DNA of 64,000 bases from Pollenia angustigena (lineage: Eukaryota > Arthropoda > Insecta > Diptera > Polleniidae), in assembly GCA_930367215.1 (NCBI GenBank), contig OV884059.1, forward strand, positions 34,463,882 through 34,527,881, written 5' to 3'. Numbering within the stretch: position 1 is the stretch's first letter; each line of letters starts with the position of its first letter. Below are positions 32,640 through 42,590 of this stretch, piece by piece. The notes beneath the pieces are model-generated. The model searched no databases and had not been told where the DNA came from. It saw only the letters and a list, made by a program, of their open reading frames with translations. The position numbers and the translations under genes are program-made.

Positions 32640-34232
32640 ATGAGAAAAAAAAAAATGACTCTAGTACATAGTAATGAGAATTTATCATCGCTGGCGGCGA
32701 ATACTAACGAAAAAAAATGCACCGTTTGTGACAGAGAGTACGAAATAGATGACTTAGTTGTTGCAACACCCTGTAGCCATATTTTCCATAGGGACTGCAT
32801 AGTAGAAGTCCTTAAGGAAACTCAAGCGTGTCCCATTTGCGGTAAGGCCTGTAGACCAGCTAAACTTAAGTCCCATGATATTTTGGCAGGGGATGAAACC
32901 CAAGCCACTTCTAACCCAACTTCTTTCAAATCAAACGTTAGTAATAAGGGTGCGATACCTAAAACTACGATTATGACAAGTATCAGACGTAACCTGCTGG
33001 AAACTGAAATGACTAAAACTCCGGTTTTTAATCGAAATAGTGATGTGGGAACTTTAGATCGCTTACTTAATATTTCCTCTAAAAATTCCACGAATGTACA
33101 ACAACATTTTGATGCCCCTGATATGAGTGATAATGCACTGCAAATTTTGATAAATGAGGCAGTGAGAAGTCAGTTGGAATCTCTGAATTTAAACTCAAAT
33201 CTCGGTAATAGAACAAACCCTGATAATATTAGTAATAATGGTGGGAATAATTATTTCAGGGGTAATAGAAACAATAATTTCGATCGAGTAACTCAGCATA
33301 GAAACCCCAGAGCGAGTCTAGGAAATACAGGTTTTAACAATAATAATCCTCAGAGACATTTAGGCAGTAGACCAAACTTGGGAAACACCAATGTATATCG
33401 TAATTATGATCTCACTACAGATAGGGTATCTCAAATAATTTCGGGCTGGCATTTGAAATTTAGTGGACAGGAAGAAGATGGTTTGTCTGTTGACAATTTT
33501 ATTTATCGAGTGCAAGCCCTTACCAATCAGGGCCTACGGGGAGATTTTGATTTGTTATGCAAACATATTCATTTGTTATTTTGCGGAAAGGCAATAGACT
33601 GGTTTTGGCGGTTTCACCGAAATACCACCAGATTAGATTGGACCATTTTGTGTGAGGAGCTTAGGAATGAGTTTCGTGACAGCAGAACAGACTATGATTT
33701 AAAAGAACAAATTAGGAATAGGAAACAAAGGAATGGTGAGAAATTTGACGTATTTTATGATGCTCTTTTGCGGATATCTGATGGCTTACAACAACCAATT
33801 AGTAATTTTGAACTAATCGAAATTTTGAAAAGAAACTTAAGACCGGATGTCCGTAAGGAACTTTTGTATTTAGATATCAATTCTATTTCGCAACTTAGGG
33901 AATATGTTAGGAAACATGAGATTTTAGAAGAGGAAATCAATAAGTACAAAGGTAATAAAATTTTTGTCCCCCGCAAAGTTGTGTCCGAATTGGAAACAGA
34001 ATTTCTAGATGATAATATAGGAATAGAGGAGATAAAAGATTTGTCTTGCTGGAACTGTTCCCAAAAAGGCCACCGTTTCGAAGATTGTCTGTCTGAACGA
34101 AAAATATTTTGTTATGGTTGTGGAAAGCCTAATGTGTTTAAACCAAACTGTTTGAAATGCAACAAATATCCAAAAAACTACCCACCCAATTTGACACCAA
34201 AACAGTTAGTATCCAAGTCAACTCAAATGTAA
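32640..34232 (+). CDS. Gag with N-terminal RING-H2 finger, gypsy-type capsid and zinc knuckles
   Basis: Likely start is ATG 32640 (or 32655); the frame is open a little further upstream. Counting from the open frame at 32619: RING-H2 ligands are C34, C37, C52, H54, H57, C60, C71, C74 (CTVC ... CSHIFHRDC ... CPIC), a complete and regular set. An Asn-rich linker follows (about 200-265), then a retrotransposon Gag capsid region (about 275-450: WHLKFSGQEEDG, FDVFYDALLRISDG). A CCHC knuckle lies at 477-490 (CWNCSQKGHRFEDC). A second knuckle-like box at 498-511 has V at the usual His position. RING-H2 folds usually act as ubiquitin E3 ligases; that role here is inference. The 3' end overlaps pol. 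Confidence 0.9.
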   Translation: MRKKKMTLVHSNENLSSLAANTNEKKCTVCDREYEIDDLVVATPCSHIFHRDCIVEVLKETQACPICGKACRPAKLKSHDILAGDETQATSNPTSFKSNVSNKGAIPKTTIMTSIRRNLLETEMTKTPVFNRNSDVGTLDRLLNISSKNSTNVQQHFDAPDMSDNALQILINEAVRSQLESLNLNSNLGNRTNPDNISNNGGNNYFRGNRNNNFDRVTQHRNPRASLGNTGFNNNNPQRHLGSRPNLGNTNVYRNYDLTTDRVSQIISGWHLKFSGQEEDGLSVDNFIYRVQALTNQGLRGDFDLLCKHIHLLFCGKAIDWFWRFHRNTTRLDWTILCEELRNEFRDSRTDYDLKEQIRNRKQRNGEKFDVFYDALLRISDGLQQPISNFELIEILKRNLRPDVRKELLYLDINSISQLREYVRKHEILEEEINKYKGNKIFVPRKVVSELETEFLDDNIGIEEIKDLSCWNCSQKGHRFEDCLSERKIFCYGCGKPNVFKPNCLKCNKYPKNYPPNLTPKQLVSKSTQM

Positions 34233-37200
34233 CTGCGACTGCGTGTCAAACGGATTTGACAGAAGATTATCAATTTTTTGCCACCGACAAGAATGAAAAT
34301 GATAGGGAATTTTTGGTAGGGAAATTTATTGCCGGACATGTTAAACCGTATCACGTAAGACTGCAGGAATATAGAGAAGCTAGAAGGAGAATTTTTTGTG
34401 AGGAAATAGTTGAAACGGATAATAGGAACAAAAGTAGAAGGAGTACTAAACGGCTTAGAAATTTTTGGAAGAATATTGTGAGAAATCGTAAATATATTTG
34501 TTCTGCCATTCTATCTGGCAATAAAGATAATGACATAAGACCTTTCACAACTGTGGAGATTTTTAATGAGAATTTGGTCGGCATGATTGATACTGGTGCC
34601 ACTGTTTCGTGTTTTTCATCGGAGTATGCCAAACGTTTTTTAGAGGAGGATAAATATCCATATAAAAAGTTTCGGCTCAATTTAAGGACCGCTGATGGAA
34701 CGAATCACCCTACAGTAGGTAGTGTGACAGCCGTCGTAACTTTTAGGGGTGTTACCAAACCTATCAACTTTTTAATTATACCTAACTTGACCCAAAACTT
34801 GTATCTAGGTGTTGATTTTGTCAGGGCTTTTGGTTTGGCCAAGGACCTGTTTTCCGAAAACGAGTCTCACAGGGTAGATGTAAGTCTGAATGATATAGAT
34901 GCCGATGACAATGTACACATTCTGGATAGTGATCAGAGGACAAGGTTAGGGATAGCTATTAATGCCTTCCCGTCCTTTTCCAAGGAGGGTCTTGGAAGAA
35001 CAACCCTGGTATCCCATGTTATTGACACGGCAGATAGTAAACCCATCAAGCAACGACATTTCGCAGTTTCTCCTGCGATTGAGCGACTTTTATTTGAGGA
35101 AGTAGATCGTATGCTCAAGCTTGGGGTAATAGAAGAATCGCAAAGTCCTTGGTCGTCACCGGTGGCATTAGTGCGCAAGCCGGGTAAGGTACGATTGTGC
35201 CTTGACGCCCGAAAAGTTAATAGTGTCTCGGTGAAGGACGCCTATCCCTTGCCTTTGATCGATGGAATCTTAAGTAGGCTCCCTAAGGCCAGATTCATTA
35301 CGAGTCTTGACCTTAAGGATGCCTTCTGGCAAATTCCATTAGATGAAAGGTCAAAGGAAAAGACAGCTTTCACCGTGCCAGGGCGTCCCTTATACCAGTT
35401 CGTTACTATGCCGTTTGGTTTATGCAACGCTCCTCAAACCATGTCCCGGCTTATGGACAAGGTGGTACCTGCGCATTTACGGACCAAGGTTTTTATATAT
35501 CTGGATGATCTGCTTCTTATTACCGAAACATTCGACGAACATATATTGTTGCTTCATGAGATTGCTCTTTGTATGAGGAAGGCCAATTTAACTATAAATA
35601 TAGAGAAAAGTAAGTTTGTTCTTAAGCATGTTAAATATTTAGGTCATATTATAGGATATGGTACAATTAAAACAGATCCGGACAAAGTACAGGCTATCCG
35701 AGACTTTCCGTTACCAACGTCCGTCCGCCAATTAAGAAGATTTTTAGGTATGTGTGGGTGGTATCGACGGTTTGTCCGTAACTTTGCAACGGTAACAACT
35801 CCTTTGACCAACATGTTGCAGAAAAATAAAAAATTCGCTTGGTCCGAAGAAGCAAAAATTTCTTTTGAAAACCTAAAATACTCCCTTTGTTCCGCACCAG
35901 TTTTGCATAATCCAGATTTTTCCCGTCCGTTTTCGATACAATGCGATGCAAGCAAATATGGGATTGGGGCAGTTCTCGCACAGAGAAATGACGACAATGA
36001 CGAATTACCAATCGCATTCATGAGTCATAAGCTTACATCGGCTCAGAGGAACTATTCCGTGTCGGAACAAGAGTGCCTTGCAGCTGTTATGGCTGTAAAG
36101 AAGTTTAGAGCCTATATAGAGGGCCATGAGTTTGAAATAATAACGGATCATGCCTCTCTTAAATGGCTCATGAATCAAACGGACCTGCACGGGAGACTAG
36201 CAAGGTGGGCACTTAAATTGCAAGGTTTTACTTTTACCATACGTCATCGTAAAGGAAGCAGGAATATCGTACCTGACTCTCTTTCTAGAATGTATTCGGA
36301 AAACCACGAGGAATTAAATAGTAGAAATATGGAGGAAATATATGTATCTGAATTGGAAAACTCTATAGAAATTGATCTGGAATCTAGTGAATTTTTGTCC
36401 GCTGAATATGTATCCTTATTTGAAAAACTAAAGAGTAGGGAGAAATATCTTCCCGATATCAGATTAGTTGATAATTTGATATATAAACGTTGTGAACACG
36501 CGTCAGGGGAACAATTACAGGAGGAAATGTCCTGGAAATTATGGGTTCCTTTGGCTTTGACCCGGGACTTAATCCAAAGAGCCCATGATCACCCTTTATG
36601 TGCTCATGGTGGTGTGGGCAAAACACTACATAGGTTAAAAATTTTTTTCTTTTGGCCGAAAATGGCAAAGCAGGTGTCGGATTACGTATCTTCCTGTGAA
36701 GTCTGCAAACAGACAAAAGCCTCGAACAAATGCTTAAGACCTCCTATGGGTCAGCAAGCTAGTTCTGTTAGAGTTTTTCAGAAATTGTATTTAGACTTAT
36801 TAGGCCCATATCCACGTTCGTCTTCCGGAAACACGGGCATTATAATAGTTTTAGACCATCTTTCTAAGTTTCACTTTCTGGAACCTATTCGGAAGTTTAC
36901 TTCCAACGTAATTATTGAATTTCTTGAAAAGCGCGTTTTCCATATTTTCGGTGTACCGGAAACAATTACAACTGATAACGGCGTTCAGTTTAAATCGAAT
37001 CTATTTAAAGATTTTCTTCGTTCATATGGAATTTTTCATAACCTAACTGCTATTTATTCGCCGCAGGCAAACGCTAGTGAGAGAGTGAATAGGTCGGTAT
37101 TGGCGGCCATAAGGGCATACGTTAAACCATCGCAAAAGAACTGGGACGAAAAGTTATCTGCAATTAGCTGTGCTTTACGTAGCTCAATTCATGCCAGTAC

Positions 37201-37609
37201 TGGGTTTTCGCCTTACTTTCTTCTTTTTGGTCAGAATATGCTTACGAACGGAAAATCCTACTCACTTCTTAGAAATGTAAATTTATTAGAAGCTCCCTGC
37301 ACGGATCTGAGGAAAGATGAAAAATTAGAACTTATTAGACAAAAAGCTCAGGACAAAATTCGCAGGTCCTATGACAGGAATGTAAAAACCTATAACCTTA
37401 GATCTAGGCCAGTGAATTTCGAACTAGGACAAATCGTCTTCCGACGAAATTTCGCACAATCAAGAGCGATCGACCACTTTAATAGTAAACTTGGAAATCA
37501 GTTTGAGAAGGCTAGGGTAATAAAGAAACATGGAACCTGCTATTATGAACTGGAAGATATGACAGGCAGAAACATTGGAAAATTTCACGCAAAGGATATA
37601 AAAGTTTAA
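34157..37609 (+). CDS. Pol polyprotein: protease, reverse transcriptase, RNase H, integrase
   Basis: About 1150 codons, open throughout and in the -1 frame of gag, so it is probably made as a Gag-Pol fusion and the ATG at 34157 is not the start. Approximate residues: aspartic protease DTG at 145-147 (MIDTGATVS). RT from about 300, with VRLCLDARKVN, SLDLKDAFWQIPL, MPFGLCNAP and the catalytic FIYLDDLLL near 447. RNase H near 592 (QCDASKYGIGAVLAQ, ITDHASLKWLM). Integrase from about 805, with an HHCC finger (H..H..CEVCKQ), catalytic Asp residues in YLDLLGPY (about 878) and TTDNGVQF (about 938), and the Glu in ANASERVN. There is no chromodomain and no env ORF. No stop or frameshift: potentially active. 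Confidence 0.95.
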   Translation: MQQISKKLPTQFDTKTVSIQVNSNVTATACQTDLTEDYQFFATDKNENDREFLVGKFIAGHVKPYHVRLQEYREARRRIFCEEIVETDNRNKSRRSTKRLRNFWKNIVRNRKYICSAILSGNKDNDIRPFTTVEIFNENLVGMIDTGATVSCFSSEYAKRFLEEDKYPYKKFRLNLRTADGTNHPTVGSVTAVVTFRGVTKPINFLIIPNLTQNLYLGVDFVRAFGLAKDLFSENESHRVDVSLNDIDADDNVHILDSDQRTRLGIAINAFPSFSKEGLGRTTLVSHVIDTADSKPIKQRHFAVSPAIERLLFEEVDRMLKLGVIEESQSPWSSPVALVRKPGKVRLCLDARKVNSVSVKDAYPLPLIDGILSRLPKARFITSLDLKDAFWQIPLDERSKEKTAFTVPGRPLYQFVTMPFGLCNAPQTMSRLMDKVVPAHLRTKVFIYLDDLLLITETFDEHILLLHEIALCMRKANLTINIEKSKFVLKHVKYLGHIIGYGTIKTDPDKVQAIRDFPLPTSVRQLRRFLGMCGWYRRFVRNFATVTTPLTNMLQKNKKFAWSEEAKISFENLKYSLCSAPVLHNPDFSRPFSIQCDASKYGIGAVLAQRNDDNDELPIAFMSHKLTSAQRNYSVSEQECLAAVMAVKKFRAYIEGHEFEIITDHASLKWLMNQTDLHGRLARWALKLQGFTFTIRHRKGSRNIVPDSLSRMYSENHEELNSRNMEEIYVSELENSIEIDLESSEFLSAEYVSLFEKLKSREKYLPDIRLVDNLIYKRCEHASGEQLQEEMSWKLWVPLALTRDLIQRAHDHPLCAHGGVGKTLHRLKIFFFWPKMAKQVSDYVSSCEVCKQTKASNKCLRPPMGQQASSVRVFQKLYLDLLGPYPRSSSGNTGIIIVLDHLSKFHFLEPIRKFTSNVIIEFLEKRVFHIFGVPETITTDNGVQFKSNLFKDFLRSYGIFHNLTAIYSPQANASERVNRSVLAAIRAYVKPSQKNWDEKLSAISCALRSSIHASTGFSPYFLLFGQNMLTNGKSYSLLRNVNLLEAPCTDLRKDEKLELIRQKAQDKIRRSYDRNVKTYNLRSRPVNFELGQIVFRRNFAQSRAIDHFNSKLGNQFEKARVIKKHGTCYYELEDMTGRNIGKFHAKDIKV
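34172..34178 (+). other. A AAA AAC slippery heptamer: predicted -1 frameshift site
   Basis: In the gag frame the codons read CCA AAA AAC, so A AAA AAC (34172-34178) has the canonical X XXY YYZ phase. Pol is in the -1 frame and open here. Downstream, TTTGACAC (34190-34197) can pair with GTGTCAAA (34243-34250), enclosing CAGTTA (34203-34208) with TAACTG (34230-34235). The spacer is 11 nt. Confidence 0.8.
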
Positions 37610-37655
37610 CTTCAGCTTTTTGTACTTATTGGGAATAAGTCCATAAAACCTGTTT

Positions 37656-40613
37656 TGTAACGCATAATTGTGCAATATAACATCTTCCTTTGACCAAACA
37701 CAAATTTCGGAAACCTTTAAATCTAATATTCTATTTAATATTTGAACCCTTTTAAGAATGCTATTTCAACGAATATTCGTTTACCGGCAGAATAATAGGA
37801 ACTGTAATACTGTCCGTATCTTCGGAAGCAAATTACTGTCAGCCCCAAAAGTACTTCAAGTTATTTTAAAAGTCTCATCACTGACATAGTACGCACTGAT
37901 CATCACTTATTGCTAATGTCATTTTTCTTTAAATTTCGTTTACTCGTTGGTATTATCTCATGTATGTTTCATGTATTTAAAATACATGACTTTATACTAA
38001 ACCGAATGAGAGTGACAGATATACGTCTCATTTGCGGTTCGGAAAGCTCTACGTGAACTTTTGTTGTAGATGGAAAGAGCAAGTAATTCTGATAGGTGTA
38101 ATGGTTTGAAAAGTTACAATCTTGAGGCTTTTTGAGTTTGGCTGCGGTTCTAGAATGTGTGGAAGTAATTTTTTTTTCTTTAAATAATTCTAAATGGTAG
38201 TGTAAAATCCGAGTATCATTTTTTTTAAACATTTTAATTTATTGATACACAAGAAAAAAAAAAGGAAAAAAAATTACAAGATTCATTGTCGTTCAGACGG
38301 TGCCAAAATATTCTGTTTGTGTCTAAAGGAAACTAGAAAAAAAGACGGTATTCCATTTTCCGGAGGACCACTACGTTTTGTTATTTGTCCCCATTATCTA
38401 CCGGTTTTGTGGGATCTCAATACAACTAAGAAACACCCACGTGTATTTCGGTACCCCATTACGTAATTCTGTAAAACCATCTTTTCAAGTTAAGGGGTTA
38501 TCTGTTTTACTCCGACTACACTTCACCACGTGTAAATCTTATTTGAAGCCTAAGGAAACTTAAAATTTTTGCCTGCAGGGAGATTTCTCACTCTTCTTAC
38601 ATTGTGAGACTCCGGCCAATTATTTAACATTCGTTTCCGTTTGCATACTATCCTGTACTCCCGAGAATAAACCTTTCACAACGCAGACTCACGTGACCAC
38701 TGGCGGAAATATTTCGGAATTACCAAGGGAATACTTATTTTCCTACAAATAGATTTTCACCGAATATCGGCCAGGGCACGATGAGGATTACCATCTACAT
38801 CGCCTTACCGTAAAAGCGAAAAAAAAAAAAAAAACAACTAGTTGTGAAATAATTTAAGAAGATCATAGTTCTACATTTAAACCACCATTTTTTTTATCAT
38901 GTTTACTTCCTTATTCTCTGCTAATTCGACTAACTAACTGAACTAAAGGATTCCCAAAAGTCAAATATACCTTTAACATTCGTTTTTTTTATTACCAGAT
39001 TTATTCCCGAAACATACACTAACCGCTCTCAAAACCTAATCCCAGTCCATCATTCCCTTGTCTTGCTTATTACTAATTACACTATTTTGGAATCAAACCG
39101 GTATCTAAAATTTTAAATTGCCCTATCCTACCGTTAATTAAAATCTTAACTTTTGATTCTTCCACAATAAAACAATGTAAATTATTCATATCTATTTATA
39201 CTCTAATATTGCACTAATTATCTTAAACATTACAAAAGAAAAAAAAAAAGTAAACTTTTTTTTTTTATTAAATTTTTTTTACCTTAAGAACTCCCTATAA
39301 CATTACCCTAAAACTTCAAATTGTACGGTGACCCTAATTTATTTAAACAAATTAACTTAACAGAAAGAAAAGAAAAAACAAAAACTCAACCAAAATTTAT
39401 AGATCTTAACCAAATCACAACAAGTATGCAGGAGGCCTTCTACATGCAACGTTGGATAAAGCTTTATGTAAGTTCATTTGTTTTAATTATTATTAGTAGG
39501 TTACCTCTTATATCTGCTTGATATTATTTTAATTCTTTAACAGAGTTTTTATTGTTGTAAGTACCAGTGAATTTTTTTCCTTTTTTTTGTTTTGAGTACA
39601 AACGTAATTTAGTGCAATGAAACCAGTAAAAGCTCTGTTAATTCTCAAAAAAATTATTTAAGAAAAACCAGTTTTTTTTTGGTGAACATTAAACATTACA
39701 TATTTAAATTCCTTAACAAAGTTTTTGTTGTGGTAAATATGATGGATTTTGTTTATTTGAGTACAATCGTAATTGAGTGAAATTCAACCGGTAAAAGCTT
39801 TGTTAATTCTCTAAAAATTCTTGAAGAACAACAAGCTCTTTTTTACATTACATACATATTTAAATTTATTAACAAAGTTTTTATGGTGGTATATACGATG
39901 GATTTTTTTTGTTTTATTTAAGAACAATCGTAATTAAGTAATAACAACTCAGTAAAAGCTTTGTTGATGCTCACCAAAAAAAATTATTATATATTTGTTT
40001 TTATTTTGATAATATTAACCCGTTTTAAGTCACATATATTATACGAACCATTTAGATAGTTTATTATTATGAGTTTGTATTTACAAGTTAACTGAATTAA
40101 ATTTGAAAATATACACATTTGATTGGACTTAAACATGAATTAATTTCTCTTGGCGGTAGAACTGTAACGGTCTTTGGTAAAAGTAAGTGTGTTTGGGGTT
40201 TTTTCATTAATAGAATATCAACCTACGAAAAACCTAGGATGGGTGGGTATAGAGGTTCAAGGCTGTAACATCTAAGCTTTCTTGTAGAAAAGTTGATAAG
40301 TATTGGTGTAATGAATAATAAGGGCTTATAATTCGCACGTTATTTTTTTTATTTGTAAGGCTCAGGCTAAGTAAGACCCAGGAACAAGATCCCCGCCCAA
40401 TCCTACCGAACAAGTTAGCTCAGCTAGAACGTGCGAAAGTTACCTGCAAAAACCTGAACTAATTAGTGTCAATTATATGAGAACCAAAATAAAAACAGTA
40501 TCGTATTTGAGATCTACGTTTTTTTTTATCTTCGGGTTCCAACCCTAACATTAACAATGTTCAGCATAATCTCTGACGAATATAAGTAGTCAACCTAGCA
40601 CAGGCCTGTTACA
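37656..40613 (+). repeat. 3' LTR of the RING-Gag element (2958 bp)
   Basis: Starts TGTAACGC, ends TGTTACA, followed by the duplication ACCT (40614-40617). No clean polypurine tract lies directly before it; the sequence there is CCATAAAACCTGTTT, and the nearest purine run (GGGAATAAG) ends 17 nt upstream. Confidence 0.95.
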
Positions 40614-41008
40614 ACCTCAATAAATAGATACTCAATTAGATTTAGTGGCTCCGTATTATCAATGTCCTCAGAATCTAAGTTTTCCTTAGATGTATACTTG
40701 ACACTAAAAGAAATACCCTTTTTGATGTATATGGCAACACCACCATATCCATCTTCTCTATCGACTCTGCTTAAATTGTATCCATCTAATGAAACATAAA
40801 AGTCTGAAATTCCGGGATGAAACCATGTTTCCGATACACATATAAAATCAATACCTGAGTTTTCAAAGATCAATCTAAATTCGTCAATCTTTTTCTTCAA
40901 GCTCTGGGCATTGATATGACATATTTTAACACCTTTCCTCTGATTGGCCAGAACTCTCACCATATTCGCAACATTATCTCTGGAATTAATTCTATGAGTA
41001 TTGTTCAT
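40614..41008 (-). CDS. LINE-4 ORF2, N-terminal part (endonuclease start)
   Basis: ATG at 41008 (MNNTHRIN...), followed by APE-type endonuclease motifs: VKICHINAQSLKKK, FICVSETWF and YGGVAIYIKKG. The frame runs into the LTR boundary at 40613; two bases of a split codon join exactly to position 29097. ORF1 ends 226 nt upstream. Confidence 0.85.
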
Positions 41009-41233
41009 TTATAAATTTTAAAAAGATGAACGAGTAACGCACGAAAAATATATTTTGAAAAGAAAAAAAGTAATTATAAATATATAAATTTTTAGTTGAA
41101 CTATTGATTTGAAAAGAGATATTTAATTTATATATGAAAAAATATGACGTTAAATATGATATATTAAATATGATATTAGGTGTAAAGAATTGAGCAAGAT
41201 AGTTTGAAGATAAAATTTTAATAAGCAGTTTGA

Positions 41234-42298
41234 TCAAGACGTTAGTGCAGGTTCTGGTTCTCGAAAAAAATCATCTAGATATTCTATATCATCCACTCTT
41301 ATTAGATTGCCATCCGCCGACTTTTTAATATATACTAAGCCACGCATACTAAAGGCACTATGAAGACGATTTTCCTTTTTTAGCTTGATTGCTGCACGTA
41401 GAATTGTAAAATTGTACTGCGTGAGATTTTCGTTAACAAAAAATCTATTATTTGAAGATTCTCCAAGATGTTTTAAACAAAAGTTAAAGCCTTTATTAAG
41501 TTTACGGTAGTTAGCAAATGATTTTAAAAAATAGTTTTTATCATATGGAGACCACATCTTAACGATTATTACCGCATCTTTGGAGTTATTTTTGTTTTTG
41601 TTATTTGCATTTTGCAATCGATAGATAGTTTTTACTGCAGGAACAGTTGTATTAATTGTATTGCAAATTTTTTCAAAAATTAAAAATAAATTTTCGTTTT
41701 CTTTATAAGGAATTTCGTTTAAACGTAATTCGCAGGCAACGTTTTTGTTTTCCTGCAGCTTTATTTTTGTTTTTAAGCTATTAATTTCATTCTGCATACT
41801 TTTAATATTATCCGCGACTGTTTCTAATTGCTGAACTCTTTCGGTAACATTTTTTAGTTCAGTTTTTAAAATATTAAAACTCTTATCAAACATATTTAAG
41901 AGCTCAGTTTTGCACTCAGTTAATTGTTTGTTTATCATTGTCTCTATTTCTGTCGTTAATTTGTCGAAGCGTTTATCAATTACATTTAACGATTTAAAAG
42001 GAGAGTCAATGTTTGTTAAACGCGGACTCTTACGTACACTGCCGATTGAAGAGTTTAGAAAATCATCTCTTAATCGTTTTTGCGCGGGATTATTTATAAT
42101 AGCTGTTGTTGGATTAAATTCGAGAGCATTAAACTCTTCATTATTTAATATTTCGTTTTCAATTTGATTTATTTCTTCTGTTGAGCTCATTTCTTGTGTG
42201 CTGTTAAGTTTGTTTATATTTGATTTTTTGTTATTGTTGTTTTTATTTTTTCGTTTGCTTCTTCTCACTGAGGATTTGTTTATACTAGTCACAGGCAT
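41234..42298 (-). CDS. LINE-4 ORF1 (Gag-like RNA-binding protein)
   Basis: 354 codons, intact, from ATG 42298. The N-terminus is basic and Asn-rich (RSKRKNKNNNNKKSN). A predicted coiled coil follows (about residues 105-190: heptad-like L/I/M in FDKLTTEIETMINKQ.. to NSLKTKIKLQE). A C-terminal domain of the baculovirus-FP-like/L1-ORF1-like kind (about 195-330) is seen in many insect LINE ORF1 proteins. Unlike LINE-5 ORF1 there is no N-terminal PHD finger. Role: packaging of LINE RNA (family knowledge). Confidence 0.8.
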   Translation of the reverse strand: MPVTSINKSSVRRSKRKNKNNNNKKSNINKLNSTQEMSSTEEINQIENEILNNEEFNALEFNPTTAIINNPAQKRLRDDFLNSSIGSVRKSPRLTNIDSPFKSLNVIDKRFDKLTTEIETMINKQLTECKTELLNMFDKSFNILKTELKNVTERVQQLETVADNIKSMQNEINSLKTKIKLQENKNVACELRLNEIPYKENENLFLIFEKICNTINTTVPAVKTIYRLQNANNKNKNNSKDAVIIVKMWSPYDKNYFLKSFANYRKLNKGFNFCLKHLGESSNNRFFVNENLTQYNFTILRAAIKLKKENRLHSAFSMRGLVYIKKSADGNLIRVDDIEYLDDFFREPEPALTS

Positions 42299-42590
42299 TG
42301 GACTTTGGACACTTTTTTTGTTTTGTTTTTATTTAAAGTTTTTGTTTTTATGTTAAAAGTTGTTGTTTTTACAATGATTTAGTTTTGTTTGTGTTTTTTG
42401 TGTTTATTTATTGTGGTGGTTTTTATTTTTAAAATTTGTTTATTTTGTTGTTTAAACAATATTTTTTTAAATTCAAACACTATTTTCAATTTTCTATTTG
42501 TGTTTAGAATAGTTAAGTTTAAAATTTTTAATAAAAAAAACGATAATGAAGACAGTCTTTTAGAAAATTAACAGGAGCTCACTGCAACAC

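Larger units (their letters stand above)
29102..40613 (+). mobile_element. Young Ty3/gypsy LTR retrotransposon with RING-Gag and 2.95-kb LTRs
   Basis: Total 11,512 bp, bounded by ACCT duplications. LTRs are 29102-32049 (2948 bp) and 37656-40613 (2958 bp). They are nearly identical: I saw only about ten scattered differences, such as an extra GTAAT near 40310 and A-run lengths, so the insertion is recent. LTRs start TGTAACGC and end TGTTACA. Order inside: primer-binding site, gag with RING finger, -1 overlap, pol (PR-RT-RNaseH-IN). There is no env. Very long LTRs, the 4-bp duplication and the tRNA-Lys-type primer site bring the Osvaldo/Ulysses group to mind (from memory, not tested). It interrupts LINE-4 ORF2. 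Confidence 0.95.
26440..42590 (-). mobile_element. LINE-4: Jockey-clade LINE, split by an 11.5-kb LTR element
   Basis: Minus-strand order: 5' UTR (about 42300-42590), ORF1 (42298-41234), ORF2 5' part (41008-40614), [LTR element 29102-40613], ORF2 remainder (29097-26667), 3' UTR, hairpin and AAATAAATA-type tail (about 26461-26440). With the LTR element and one copy of its ACCT duplication removed, ORF2 is open for 941 codons. The LINE was therefore intact when the LTR element inserted. Its exact 5' end and target duplication are not resolved. Confidence 0.85.

Noticed and set aside
32619..32640. Earlier start for Gag
   Set aside because: The open frame begins at a TTG; the first ATG is at 32640, with another at 32655.
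37610..37655. Possible env gene after pol
   Set aside because: Only 46 bp separate the pol stop from the 3' LTR.
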